Positions 35,440 to 47,166 of a stretch of DNA of 64,000 nucleotides are shown here, piece by piece (the stretch's first letter is position 1; the number at the start of each line of letters is the position of its first letter). Source of the DNA: Paraescarpia echinospica (taxonomy: Eukaryota > Annelida > Polychaeta > Sabellida > Siboglinidae); the NCBI GenBank assembly GCA_020002185.1, contig CM034534.1, forward strand, positions 34,264,559 through 34,328,558, written 5' to 3'. The notes beneath the pieces are model-generated. The model made no database searches, was not told where the DNA came from, and was given only the letters and a program-made list of their open reading frames with translations. Both the position numbers and the translations under genes were made by a program.

Positions 35440-38231
35440 AACTGTTCTGAAGCTGGATATAAATGTGTTTGTTTAAATGCAAGGAGTATAGTAAACAAAA
35501 GAAATGAACTAAACATTATGGTAGAAGATATTGACCCTAACATAATAGGTATAACCGAATCATGGGCAACCACCGATGTATCAGATGCCGAATTGGGACT
35601 GACAGGATATGTAATGTTTAGGAAAGATAGAATAGGAAGAAGGGGAGGTGGAGTTATTTTATATATTAAATAATCTATCCAGGCTTATGAAATAAAATTA
35701 GACAGAGAAGCAGATTGCGAAGAAGCTGTTTGGTGTAACATAGTTACAGGAAAGTCAACGTTAACGGTTGGATTAGTTTATCGAAGTCCAAACATAAGCA
35801 TAGAAGAGAATGAAAAAATACAAAACGCTATAAGGGAAGTGAGCAAACGGGACTGTGTTATTATGGGGGATTTCAACCATGGGCATATAAAATGGAAATC
35901 TCTACAGAGTATGGGTAGTGAGGACCACAAGTTTTTAGTTTTAGTACAAGATAGTTTCCTTTCTCAACATGTGCTAGAACCAACCAGGGGAGAGAATGTG
36001 TTAGACATAGTTTTGTCCTCACAGAATGAATTAGTTGACAATGTCAGGGTATGTGAGCCACTGGGGAATAGTGATCACAACTAGATACATTTTACTATCA
36101 AAGTAAAATCAGAAAGGAATAGTAAAAAGCAGTACAGGAGAAATTTCCACAAAAGAAAATATAAGGACATCAGGAAATATTTAGCAAAGATAGACTGGAA
36201 TAACACACTGAAGAATAAGACAGCAACAGAATGCTGGAATATCTTAAAGAGTGAAATTGAATGCATCATCGTCAAATTTGTTCCCTTAAAAAACACGGGA
36301 AACGGTCCAAAAAGAAACACTTATCGAAAGAAGCCATTATAAAAATTAAGTATAAAGAAATGATGTGGAAGTCATATAGACGTACTGGAAATGACGAAGA
36401 CTACAACATTTATAAAGAAGCACTAAACCAAGCTACAGCTGAAATTAGAAATTCAAAGAGAAGCTATGAACATAAATTAGCTTGTAATATAAAACATGAC
36501 AGCAAGAATTGTTATGCATATGTTCGAAGCAAACAGAAAGTTCAGGATAAGGTCGGTCCTCTAGAAGATAGTGCTGGAAATATAATATCAGAAGGATTCT
36601 TAATGGCAGAAGACCTGAATGAGTATTTTAGTTCAGTGTTTACCAGAGAAGACACTAGTTCACTGCCAGTACCAGAGGCTAAGTTCAAGGGGGCAGAATC
36701 AGACTATTTAAGACAGTTAATTGTAACACCAGAAATGGTAGCTAAGAAAATCAGGGCTATGAAGGATAATAAATCACCTGGAGTGGATGGTATTCCACCC
36801 AAACTACTATTGGAAATTGTAGAACAAATTAGCATACCGCTTGCAACAGTTTTCAACTTGTCATTAGAAGAGGGAGTGGTTCCTTTAGAATGGAAAGAAG
36901 CAAACATTATACCGTTATTCAAAAAAGGTTCGAGAAACAAGTCAAATAATTATAGACCAGTTATTTTAACATCGGTGATTTGTAAATTATTAGAAAGACT
37001 AATTAAAGATCATATGGTGGATTTTCTTGTTAAACATAACTTGATAAACCCATCTCAACATGGGTTTCTAAAAGCGAGGTCATGCTTAACAAATATGTTA
37101 TGTTTTTTTGAAGATATCACTAAGTGGGTAGATGATGGATCACCAGTAGATATCATCTACTTAGATTTTTAAAAAGCTTTCGACAAAGTGCCACATCAGA
37201 GATTACTGCTTAAACTAAAAGCCCATGGCATAGGAAATGGTATAATTAACTGGATAGAAAAATGGCTGATTGACAGAAGACAGCGGGTAGTTGTTGATGG
37301 GGAGGCTTCAAACTGGAAATCAGTTTTGAGTGGGGTTCCACAGGGATCAGTACTAGGACCTATATTATTATTAATATATATAAACGATTTGGACGATGAT
37401 ATAGCTAGCAAGGTGTTGAAATTTGCAGATGATACAAAAGTGTTTAGAAGAATTAAAAATGATGGAGATAGACAGCATTTACAAGATGATCTTGACAGGT
37501 TGATCAAATGGTCTGAAAAGTGGCAAATGTTGTTCAATTTTGGGAAATGTAAATGTCTTCACACAGGACATGGGAACGAATATGTAGAATATACAATGGG
37601 GGGATCTGTACTAAATACTACTGTAAAAGAAAAAGACTTAGGGCTGACAATTAGTGCTGACATGAAGGTTTCAGAGCAGTGTGGAATTGCAGCTTCAAAA
37701 AGAAATCAAATCCTTGGATTGATTAGACGAAATATAGCATATAAAGAAAAAGAACTAATAATACCGCTGTACAAAACAATAGTTAGGCCTCATTTAGAAT
37801 ATTGTATACAAGCGTGGAGGCCATACCGCAAGAAGGACATAGATATGCTAGAAAGAGTACAGAGGAGAGCGACTAAAATAATACCAAAACTGAGGTATCT
37901 TAGTTATGAAAAACGCCTAAGAGAATGTGGTTTAACAACACTAGAGACCAGGAGATTGAGAGGAGATCAGATATAAGTGTTTAAAATATTGAATGGTTAT
38001 GAAAATATTGATAGAAATATGTTTTTTTCAGTTAAGAAAGATAAAAAGACTAGAGGACATGAAGTTACATTAGTAAAGGAGCAATGTAGATTAGATGTAA
38101 GAAAGTTCTCATCTTCACAAAGGACTGTGAATGAATTGAACAGATTATCTGATGATTGTGTGGGTGCTGGTAGTGTGAATATGTTTAAAAATAAAATCGA
38201 CACATACCTCAGAAGGGCTGGATATGTGTAG
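35440..38231 (+). pseudogene. CR1 ORF2 (endonuclease plus reverse transcriptase), copy b
   Basis: The APE-type endonuclease runs from CLNARSIVNKRNELN to SDHN, with IIGITESW, VYRSPN and MGDFNHGH. RT motifs [20 protein letters not shown] and KFADDTKVF follow, and then the C-terminal region ending RRAGYV. It is broken by TAA at about 35,672, TAG at about 36,083, a frame change near 36,265, TAA at 37,170 (in the DFxKAFDK motif) and TAA at 37,974. Confidence 0.9.
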
Positions 38232-38691
38232 ATAAAAGGATTGGACTCTCGATAAGCCAAAGGGCTTCCTTGTCCACCTGCCATCTAGAGTTAATTCTCT
38301 GAATGGCAATCTTGTTAAATCTTGTTAAATCCGACTCTTAGGCGAATCCGACTTAAAAGAGGTTTACTGTACTATGACAAACCAATTAACTTGTAATATA
38401 CTGTGGTTAAACCAATTGTTATCATCAACAATATGGCCTACTATTATACTTATTTGTCTATGATTATATTTAATTAATATATACAATCAGTTGTAATGTT
38501 TATGTAATGTATATTATTTTATGTATACTATATAGTGACAAATAAAAAGATATCATTTTGTTCTGTAATTTTAAACATAAAGAAGAAAACTGGTAAATAC
38601 TTATTAAATACATAAATAGTAGGCTCTATATCAAAATAATTAATAACGATACAAAATAATTTATCAACAATATACAAGTAACATACTCAGA

Positions 38692-38829
38692 ACTCAAGAA
38701 TAGTTCAGAGCATGACCGAGTAGGCCTAGAACGAGCAGAACGGGAGAAACTGGCAGCAGAAGAGAAAGTCAGAAAACTGGCACAGCCTCCGCCCGGTACA
38801 CCGTGTAATTGTAAACATCTTGTAGTATA
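38692..38829 (+). other. Possible terminal exon, unknown
   Basis: After an acceptor-like ACTCAG an open stretch reads EHDRVGLERAEREKLAAEEK and then VRKLAQPPPGTPC, ending at a TAG. It is helix-like and charged. No family recognised. Confidence 0.3.
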
Positions 38830-39465
38830 GATGCGGATCTAGAAGAAAGACTGGAAACTACTCGTTTATAATATTTCTTATGCGATAATTCCTTGTGTAT
38901 GTTTTCACTGTTTTGATGGGAACAAAATTGTAGATGAAATTATAAGAAATAATAATATAAAATAGGTGACACGTAAACGGAACGTAATGAAAGGGACGCA
39001 ATGAGTTCGGAGCAAACCTTTTCTTAACTAGTTTAGATCATCTTCCCCGATTGTTTCCTTACTGTTTTAACGGGCACTACATTTGAGACGAACTGGTCCG
39101 ACAACTTAACATGTATAATACCCAACACCCGAACTCAACTAATATATTAAGTTTTATTTCTAATTAATCATTTCAAGGAATCTTCGTATGTAATAGACAT
39201 TATTATATTGTCTTTGTTTTACAAATATTATGAGCGATGTTTTCAAGCAACATGGTAGTTCTAGCTACTTAGACTGAAAGGAAACTTGTGGAGCTTTGGG
39301 ACGGAAAGAGACCCTTCGTCGTGTGAAGTCTTTATGGGTACCATAAAACCTGTGGAGTTCGATTTGATGAGCCTAAAAGATGTAATCCTTCAAGAAAAAC
39401 ATGTAGAAGTCTAAATATCAATTTTAGCTAAACTGCAATAATGGGAATAGGTGAGCTGGATAAAT

Positions 39466-39575
39466 GTTCATACATTGTACACACTGTGAATACTACTGTT
39501 AGTAGTTCTACTTGCAGAATGTTCATACATTGTACACACTGTGAACACTATTGTTAGTAGTTCTACTTGCAGAAT
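39466..39575 (+). repeat. 55-bp tandem duplication
   Basis: Two adjacent 55-bp units beginning GTTCATACATTGTACACACT with only two differences. It lies in otherwise featureless AT-rich DNA (38,830-40,690), which also holds a weak coding-like stretch ending EKLMTLDDKLDLSSAVDLDE at about 40,060. Confidence 0.85.
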
Positions 39576-40167
39576 GATACAGAAATTGTTTGTTTTTATC
39601 AGTTCTCCCAATCCGCCATTGATTAGGTAGTCGTCTTTTATATAAGTTGAGAAAAAGACACCCTTTTCTTAAAAAAGCTTGATATACGTCTGTAGCGCAT
39701 GCTATGGAATCGCTTTTAAATATTGTGTAATTTTTTGTATGATTGATTCGCCTGTCATAAGCGGATGGTGTTCCAATGTGCTGTTACCTAATCTGATACT
39801 CATTGTCGATATTAGTTTACAATACTAGTTGTCATTTGCCGGTTGTTTTCAGCCTAATATAGCACTCACTGGCATGCTATTTGTTTCTAATTGGATAGAT
39901 GGCACAGAAAAAGACAAAAGCAAGCGGGCTGTGTCCGTCGTCCGGCTGCTGACAGAACTAAACCAATCACAGATGTACACAATGTGGCGGAAAAACTCAT
40001 GACCCTGGACGATAAGTTGGACTTGTCCTCGGCAGTCGACCTTGATGAACTGACGGTCCTGACCTGACTGCAATTCTTTGTTTCAATTTGGTGCAGCACG
40101 TTGCATTTCGTTTTTAAGGTACGCCAATGTAAGGTGATGACGACTACAGATACTACGACAACGTTTA

Positions 40168-40268
40168 AACGATGATGTTTTGAACATGATGATGGCTATG
40201 ATGACGATGATGGTGGTTATGATGAAGACGATGATGGTGGTGGTGATGGTGATGATGAAAATGTTAAA
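40168..40268 (+). repeat. GAT/GGT trinucleotide-rich tract
   Basis: Imperfect GATGAT/GATGGT repeats with no open gene. Confidence 0.8.
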
Positions 40269-40799
40269 GATGTCTCGCCCCTCGGTTCCATCGGCTATAA
40301 AATAATATAGTATTCACCACGATCAAATGATGCAATTTTGTATATATGACTTCATGAGTTAACAGATAGGCCGGCTTGCGCACTCCCACGCTGAGGCAAA
40401 AGAGTTCCACTTGAAAGAAATCGCGACGTAACTAAATTGAGACTCCGGGGAAAATATTAAAGCTACTGCAAAAACAATCTGCAGCGCTGCGCTGTCAAAC
40501 CACAACAAATCTGCAACTCTAACTCCATCTTACGTGGGAAACATTTCCAACACTCCCCCTCTCGAACTGTGGTTAATCTCCAACTCTAGATCGAATCGAG
40601 AAATATCCCCTAAGCCACCCCGAGAAAAACTAATCAACCACGCTAAGTTCTGAAACGCACGTTTCCTTGTATTTGTGTTCGCAAACGACCCTCATAATTC
40701 AGCATGATGAGAACTCGTGACATAAAACACCGAACCCTCATAGTAGATGTTAACGCTATCGAGACAAATCTCCAAGAATACCTTCACAAAACACGGCAC

Positions 40800-41655
40800 A
40801 GATGTGTCGCTCTATCGTTGGGTATGATGCGAACGCCCTGCATCTCTAGGCTCTCACCTAAGACATGCCTACGGGTTGGTACACGCGACGCCGCGAGGAG
40901 ACCTCCTTTCGCCCGGAGCCGATGCACCGGCACGGTCGTATGGCCGTGCACTGGCTGACATGGGAAACCGCGCGGACGAGTCTACACATACGTCACCGGG
41001 TCAACGGTCGTGAGAAGCGCGTAGGCAAGTACCTGGTCGACGGGTGGTGCCGGGAAACAAGGGCGGCGTACCAGTTCCAAGGGTGCTTCTTCCACGGTTG
41101 TCCGTGCACGGGGAAGGAGACGAACTTGGTCAACGGTAAACCCATGACTCAACTGTACGCCGAGATGGGCGCCATCATAGCATACCTTCGTTGCTTCGTT
41201 ACCGTCGTCGAGATGTGGGAGTGTCAGTGGAGAGAGGTAAAGAAGAACGAGGCGGCCTTCTTTCTGGAGCTTCCCCGTCGACCACTCGGGAAGCTCACGT
41301 AGGCACAGGTCTTGGAGGCGTGCGCAACGGTACCCTGTTCGGTTTCGTAGAATGTGACATCGTCATGCAGGAAGACCTGAGCGATAGATTCGCCGAGATG
41401 CAGCCCGTCTTCAAGAACACTTACGTCACTCGCGATGATCTCAGTCCGTTCATGTGTCGCTACGCCGAAGAACACGACCTCTAAAATTCTTCTCGCCACC
41501 CCCTTACTGCGATGGTATCTGGAGCAGGGACTCGGCGTCGACAACGTGTACCAGATCGTCGAGTACGACCTTGACACGTGCTTTCGTCGCTTCGACGAGT
41601 CGGTGTCCTCCGCCCAGCGCTAGGGCGACGCCGACACCGACAAAGTACGTATTAT
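40800..41655 (+). pseudogene. Polinton-type family B DNA polymerase fragment
   Basis: Protein-primed PolB motifs in broken frames: GYDANALHL and DMPTGWYTRR (about 40,830-40,890), VGKYLVDGWCRETRAAYQFQ and GCFFHGCPC (about 41,020-41,110), then FGFVECDI, FKNTYVTRDDLSPFMCRYAE (about 41,340-41,480) and ATPLLRWYLEQGLGVDNVYQ with CFRRF (about 41,500-41,600). Stops near 40,850-40,865 fall where Trp and Gln would be expected. Several frame changes follow. The DNA is far more GC-rich than its flanks. The exonuclease and the palm catalytic DTD region are not present. A viral-type (adintovirus-like) polymerase is the main alternative name for the same family. Confidence 0.78.
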
Positions 41656-41939
41656 TATTATATTATTGGTATTAATATTAAAATTAATTTATTCTTTCAT
41701 ATTTACTGTTGGTAAAAAAACACTGAGGGCAATAATTTCAACTATGATAGTAAACACCACACTATAGAAACACGTGCTACTTGATAAATAATAGTGACTT
41801 TTTCAGCAGTTGTTTCTATACAGTACTTTAATATAATATACCTTTGATCACTGCCCGCGAAAATGTGCAACAGTTGCAATGGATTCTACTATAGTCGATA
41901 CTTGTGGCATCACAAAAACAGTGTCAGCATGATAATAAT

Positions 41940-43392
41940 AATAACAAATAACTTCTTACGCGCCAATATCCTCAGACAATCCGAGCTCAGTGAAAAGATA
42001 GGTTTTGAGGTGACGACGAAATGTAACAATATTTTCTGCTGATTTAACATTAACGGCAAACGAATTCCTTTTAGTTGGCGCGGCAACTGAAAAAGCTCGA
42101 GTTCCAGCCTTTGTCTTAACTCTAGGAACAGATAGCAACTTCGAACTAGACGACCGAAGTTGTCTGGCTTGTCTAGCTGGTGTGAGCATTGAGTGTAAAT
42201 AACTAGGTTATTTGGATGAAAGGGCGTGGTAGGTGATTGTGCAGATCTTAAACGTAATGCGATATCGCACGGGGAGCCAATGCAGTGATTTTAGAAGTTG
42301 TACCGAGCGGGAGAATCGAGGACATTGTGTGACTACCCTTGCTAAACAATTTTGGACTCGTTGTAGTTTTGCAATATCCTTGATAGCAATATTATTAAGG
42401 AGGGAATTGCAATAATCTAATCTGCTGCTAACAAGAGCTGTTGCGATAGTCTTAACGACAGAAAGCGACATATATTGGCGAATGTGGCGAAGATCACGGA
42501 TATGATAAAAACAGCAACGGCACGTTTGGGATATATGTTGTCTGAAATTGAAGTCGCAATCAAAGGTCACTCCTAGATTCCGTACTGATGCTGCTGGTGT
42601 GATATTTTGATTCAGGATGCATGTTGGAAAAAAGTCATTAAGTTTTTCTCGCTGCATTGGAGTACCAATGATAAGGAATTCAGTTTGGTCTGCATTTAAC
42701 TTTAATTTACTATCGGTCATCCATGAAAAAACATCTTGGAGACAAGCGTTGAGTCGGTTTAGAGAGTGACTTGTATCGGGCGTGGCCAAGGAAATGTAGA
42801 TCTGTGTGTCTTCTGCATAAAGGTGATGATCCAAGTTATGACTTTGGATTACAGAGCTGAGTGACGTAGTGTAGAGAGTGAAAAGCAAAGGCCCAAGAAC
42901 GGAACCCTGAGAAATGCCACATGAAGTGGGGAGTGAGGTTGAAAAGTAATTATCTATCTTTATACATTGATGTATATTGGTTAGATATGAAGAAAACCAG
43001 GTCAGAGCTTTGCCAGATATGCCATACCATATTGATGAACGTTTGACAAGAGTGTTGTGATCAATGGTATCAAAGGTGGCATACAGATCAAGCAAGGTAA
43101 GTACAGTTACTTTGCCTTGATCAATGTTTTATATAACGTCATTGTGTATTTTTAGGAGAGCAGTCTCTGTAGAATGAAATTGTTTGTATGCTGATTGGAG
43201 CACACTGGATAAACAAGTTGAGCTAATATGACACCTTCGACGGCTTGCTACGACTTTCTCAAGTATCCTAGAAACAAAGCTAAGATTAGAAATTGGCCTA
43301 TAATTTTTTAAATCATCTTTTGGCAGAGAAGTCTTCTTGAGAACAGGATTTAGATGTGCGTATTTAAAATATGGGAATTTACCCGAACTCAA
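41940..43392 (-). mobile_element. L2/CR1-group LINE, 5'-truncated
   Basis: A minus-strand RT begins at PVLKKTSLPKDDLKNYRPIS (43,350) and runs through TAFDTIDHNTLV-like, CGISQGSVLGPLLFTLYT and LYAEDTQIYISL to LHWLPVRYRITFKICTITYH and an AFSVAAPTKRNS tail near 42,090. It ends at a short (TTA)n tract near 41,930-41,950. The active site reads YAEDT where YADDT is expected, which would inactivate it. Frame changes lie near 43,100 and 42,200. Confidence 0.85.
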
Positions 43393-43434
43393 ACCACTGT
43401 GACCACTGCAGTTGCAACGGGAGTGCCGTTCCCT

Positions 43435-44058
43435 GATCTCGACATTAGCGAACCCAGAATTTAAGGAGGAAGTCCTCTGTAGGTTCCAGTCTGATGAGGT
43501 AGGGGAGATCTGCCAGACAGATCCTAAGATAATTGCAGTGCATGGGACAGATGTTCTATCAGAAACCTCTGTAGAAACAGATTAAAAAAACAGAGGTAAG
43601 GAAGTCGGTGATGTGCGACATGAGGAAGCTGGCAACTCTGTTCGCAGACTTAAGAAGAATATGGGACATAGACCCGACAATGTCGACTACTGCTTCCATG
43701 TCAGCAGCAGACATGCTTTTGAGAAGAAATGTTGATGTGCTTGAACAAGCAGTTCTGAATACCACAAAGAAAGGGGAAAGTGACATCAAGGCACGCCTGA
43801 AAACCGCTTTGTTTTATTTGATCAAAAAAGCCGCAAAAATCGTCAAGGTGTCACATCTGGTTGTCGAGGAAGACGAAAAAGCGGAAGAAGTTTCCAGGTT
43901 CATCGAAGTACTGGAATTGAACCACGATGTTTTGTTTGGGAACGCCACGTATGCTCTAAGCCTGAATCGACAGAAGATCATACGAAGGCCGGAAGAGCTT
44001 CCTGACGAAGATGACGTCAAAAGAGTGAGAGACTGCGTAATATGTAAGGTGGCAGAGA
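43435..44058 (+). pseudogene. Tyrosine-recombinase-like gene, N-terminal half
   Basis: Starts in one frame with VLCRFQSDEVGEICQTDPKI (about 43,470-43,530). After a stop and frame change it continues as VMCDMRKLATLFADLRRIWD (43,608 on), LKTALFYLIKKAAKIVKVSH and FGNATYALSLNRQKIIRRPE, up to VRDCVICKVAE at 44,058. This matches the N-terminal region of transposon-derived phage-integrase-like proteins that are abundant in fish and invertebrates. I name the family from memory of its motifs. The 44,059-52,012 element interrupts it. The other half is at 52,013. Confidence 0.6.
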
Positions 44059-45555
44059 GTAGTAATATAGGTCCCTTAGCGGGGACGCAATCCGTTTTTC
44101 CGTCGGAGGAAGAGGAAGGTCAAAGGTCAAGGTCAATATCAATTGCCCGGATGTAGGTCAAGGTCAAAGGTCAAGGTCAACGGTCAAAGGTCAAATATAT
44201 GGATGTAGGTCAAGTGGCGCCCTAGCGGATTTTTTAAAACTAAAATAGCACCCCAGTCGGATAAGTCGTGAACTACAAACAACAGTGGTGCCACCGTACG
44301 GACAATGGTTGAACTAAATGTAGGAGTACTGCCTAATTTGGTGCGTCTTATTTATGAAAATTGGCGCCCCCTGGCGGATATGTTACGAACTGAAAGAGAA
44401 GTACAAATAACTCCCCCTGCCGGATTTCAGTGAACCAATATCGATACTGCTTGGTGTCTTTTCTTATGTCACATAGGTTGTCGACCATTTGTTTAGGTGT
44501 AGGCCTCTCCTAGCCTATACATTTACAACTTTAACATAGGTCCAAACCTGACGAATCGGTAGAGATCATTTCTCGTTACCATACAGATCTACGACCTGTC
44601 CATCTCCCTGTTTGTAAATTTTTGCTTATCAATGTCTCTTATTACTTGCATACGTCGACTTCTTCCTGTATTAACAAAGAGTTGTTTGTCAATTTTTGCG
44701 TACCCATGTATGTTATTAATGGCAGACGTGAAGTGATTCCTGAACATGTAACATTCTTTGAGACATTTTGTGCGCGAGGTGAGTTGGTTATACAGGTAGT
44801 GGTTTGGTTAGACCTTGTTTTGAACTTGCACATATATGCCAAGGGCAGTGATTGTAGGGACAGGTATAGATACATACATTCTGGACTTGTTTGTTTGTTG
44901 CGGGCGTGAGCGCGCGCACCCTGTATGACATCATTAAACTGCTACGCGCAGTAATTTTGTACGCGAGGTGAGTTGGTTATAAAGGTAGTGCTTTGGTTAT
45001 CCATTGTTTTGAGCTTTCGCGCTTGAATATAACTCCATAATGTGATGTCATGGTCAGTGACGTCGTGTTATAGCGAGTGGAAAATTCCCCTGTAAAATTT
45101 CATTCTAGATGTTTCTTTGGTAATTTTTTCAGCACACTACAAAACTGACGCTACTGTGTGCTACTGTGTCCTGGAGACGTGTCTGGACTTGTTTGTTTGT
45201 TGCGGTCGCGAGCGAGCTCGCGTCCTGTATAACGTCAAAGCTATCATAGTCATTTGGTTAGCCGTCCTTTGTAAGAACTTTATTAGAAAATTCAATCACG
45301 ACCTTCAGAGTAAAATCATCGTTCACTACACTACAGGCATATCACGCTATAAGCAAACTGGTATGAACCGGTAACCAAGCCCAAGGCTCTATGTGTTGGA
45401 AAAACATCCGTGTATTTGTCCTGTGTTAAAACATAGGGAATATAAAATAGTTACTTAGGTTAAACAGGTAGTGCTTTATTTAGCCATTGTTTTGATCTCT
45501 CGTCACAAAAGAGTATTAGCTATTCTCATAGGTTAGAAATTTCGTCTTCATTCGG
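44059..45555 (+). repeat. Left inverted arm of the 44-52 kb element
   Basis: About 1.5 kb. Starts AGTAGTAATATAGG, then TTAGCGGGGACGCAATCCG and many GGTCAAAGGTCAAGG words (44,120-44,210). It pairs with 50,626-52,012. It includes an open stretch (45,180-45,374) that is also open in the other arm. Confidence 0.9.
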
Positions 45556-45598
45556 CACGCCCACGTGACCTTTATGTTCTGTCGAACTGTTATAAAAG
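45551..45598 (+). promoter_or_regulatory. Promoter of the first core gene
   Basis: TTCGGCACGCCCACGTGAC with an E-box-like CACGTG at 45,562, then TATAAAAG at 45,591-45,598, about 45 bp before the ATG at 45,644. The same 19-bp module lies before the next gene at nearly equal spacing. Confidence 0.7.
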
Positions 45599-45643
45599 GC
45601 CTGCGTCTGTTTTTTTTGTTCATTATATCTTACATTTTGGAAG

Positions 45644-46320
45644 ATGAACAACATGACTAGTGATAACGTCCGACAAGAGAGTTTGTTACCGAAGGTGCAG
45701 CCTTCTCCGGCTACGGGCCCACTCGACCTCTCGACCCCAACAATCAAACCGGACCAACAACTAGCGACCAGTTCAACGACTAGTCCGACGACCAGTTCGA
45801 CGACCAAAACAATTTCGTCTCTGTCACCAGCTCCGTCAACCAATCCAACCGTCAACCCGACGTCTTCATCTCCGACGAAACGTCGGAAGCTTTTGCCTCG
45901 TTATGCCTGCTATATGTGTGGCAGTACCTTCAGTTGTAAAGGGAGTTGGAACATTAATGTGAAGCAGGGCTACTGCCAAAGGAAGCAAGACAAGCAGCGG
46001 CAGCGTAAAGAACAACTTGAAGAGCTAATAGTAAGTTTCAATTTCTCATAGTATTCAAATGCTATTCAGGTCTTGTTCTAAGTCAAAGCCTGCTACAAAG
46101 AGCATAATATTATATTTCTCTTATACACATCAATTGACAATTCATTATTGAACTCATTCCTTCACTGTTTCAGCGGCAAGAAAAGGAGCGTATTGCTGCA
46201 TTTCTCGATACTTCTCCCTCTTCTCCCCTGTTGCGGCAAATATCGACCCTCCAAGCGACTGACTCCACTGCTGAACACACCCAAGCAGTGCAAGGAGAAA
46301 CGACGACAGTCTTTACATAG
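45644..46320 (+). CDS. Two-exon zinc-finger-like protein of the 44-52 kb element
   Basis: Exon 1 is 45,644-46,030 and exon 2 is 46,174-46,320. The donor GTAAGT and acceptor TTTCAG are strong and join in frame, giving 177 residues. The first 80 residues are a Ser/Thr/Pro-rich disordered region (TSSTTSPTTSSTTKTISSLS). A finger-like motif follows: YACYMCGSTFSCKG... and KQGYC. C-x2-C and a final Cys are present, but Asn stands where a His ligand would be expected. A basic/Gln helix (RQRKEQLEELI RQEKERIA) and an acidic-polar tail end the protein. A role as DNA-binding or regulatory protein is inference. No family name can be given. Confidence 0.7.
46031..46173 (+). other. Intron of the first core gene
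   Basis: 143 bp bounded by GTAAGT and TTTCAG. It is AT-rich with stops in all frames, which supports splicing in an animal nucleus. Confidence 0.7.
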
Positions 46321-46473
46321 TAGAGTTGAACTTACTTCAGATGGTTGCCTGTTTGCAAACTGGTTTGAACTGGTATTCGCTGTGCAAGTCTGATCTACTC
46401 TACAGCCCGTGAATGTGTATTTTCTACTCTACAGCCCGTTAATGTGTATTTTCTACTCTGCAGTCCGTGCTCG

Positions 46474-46520
46474 TTCGGCACGCCCACGTGACTTTTCGGC
46501 ACATTCACTAACTATATAAG
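46474..46520 (+). promoter_or_regulatory. Promoter of the second core gene
   Basis: TTCGGCACGCCCACGTGAC again, with CACGTG at 46,485 and TATATAAG at 46,513-46,520. CACGTG-to-TATA spacing is 28 bp here and 29 bp at the first gene. Three short repeats (CTACTCTACAGCCCGT) lie just upstream at 46,396-46,470. Confidence 0.7.
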
Positions 46521-46581
46521 CGCGGAGTTCTACCAGTCGGACCGTCATCCGTATTACGACGACATCACGCCTAACATCAGG

Positions 46582-46848
46582 ATGTTGAACATACCCTATT
46601 ACCGACCTTCCGATGCGGCATACTCGAGCGATGAGGACGAGCCAACGAACCGACCCATCATGCCGGTGACCAACCGTCCTTCCGTTCCGACGGAACCAGA
46701 GGGCGAGGACATCTGGTACACTAGGCTCTGCGATGTACCAACTTCCGCTTCTGCCGATGTCACAATTTCTGCCGACACGGTCGATGTGCCAACTTCCGCT
46801 CCTAACGATGTCACGCTGAACTCTCAAGACGACACTATCCAAGTGTAG
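46582..46848 (+). CDS. Small acidic protein of the 44-52 kb element
   Basis: 88 residues. Starts MLNIPYYRPSDAAYSSDEDE and has two DVPTSA...DVT repeats in the second half. Acidic, no membrane segment, no Cys cluster. A TATA box 62 bp upstream and a poly(A) signal AATAAA at 47,161 make it a plausible transcription unit. Family not recognised. Confidence 0.55.
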   Translation: MLNIPYYRPSDAAYSSDEDEPTNRPIMPVTNRPSVPTEPEGEDIWYTRLCDVPTSASADVTISADTVDVPTSAPNDVTLNSQDDTIQV

Positions 46849-47160
46849 TATCAAGTGTTGGTTCCAAGATTCCGTTTCGAAACAGTGGCGAAACACTATG
46901 AAACAAATGGTTCTGACACTAATGGAGGATGAGGTTGATTAAAGACTGGTTGACTGTCTGGAACAATACCGTAACCAAGTATCCGAACCGACTTTGTTGG
47001 ACCCACAAGGGCTCCTCGCCGTATGGCAGGCAAGACTGAAGTAGTGAGGTGTGGTATTGTCTTGTACACGATTAAACTTTGCAAGACTCTGTATCAATGT
47101 CTAATCTCTGGTTCTTGTAGTTATGGAGTGTGACATGTAAATACGTTTGTGTTGTTCACA

Positions 47161-47166
47161 AATAAA
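47161..47166 (+). terminator. Poly(A) signal AATAAA
   Basis: Canonical AATAAA about 310 bp past the stop of the 46,582 gene, followed by a T/G-rich stretch (TTGTGTCTTTTTC). Confidence 0.55.

Larger units (their letters stand above)
33998..38330 (+). mobile_element. CR1-type LINE, copy b, nearly full length but decayed
   Basis: Begins inside ORF1 (homology to copy c starts at the RAKRHLVC codons) and ends with the family hairpin (38,280-38,307) and ATCTTGTTAA tail. Inserted in the Tigger relic. Both ORFs carry stops and frame changes. Confidence 0.92.
32828..38369. mobile_element. Tigger/pogo-type DNA transposon relic, split by a CR1 LINE
   Basis: The ends are inverted: CA..AACCTC...TTAAGTCGGATTC at 32,828 and, in reverse complement, CAGTAAACCTCTTTTAAGTC GGATTC at 38,369. 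A TA lies outside each end (32,826-32,827 and 38,370-38,371). The neighbouring uninterrupted tandem unit at 32,700-32,760 shows the same site with a single TA, which confirms the insertion. The interior keeps a transposase C-terminal relic and repeated TTAGGCGAATCCGACTTA-like words. CR1 copy b fills 33,998-38,330. Confidence 0.75.

Noticed and set aside
44120..44215. Nuclear-receptor response elements (GGTCA repeats)
   Set aside because: The words form a simple tandem repeat in both arms, and nothing links them to receptor control.
45180..45374. Open frame present in both inverted arms (also 50,807-50,992, minus strand)
   Set aside because: Identity follows from the arm duplication. No domain, promoter or start context supports a gene, although its intact state in both arms is mildly notable.
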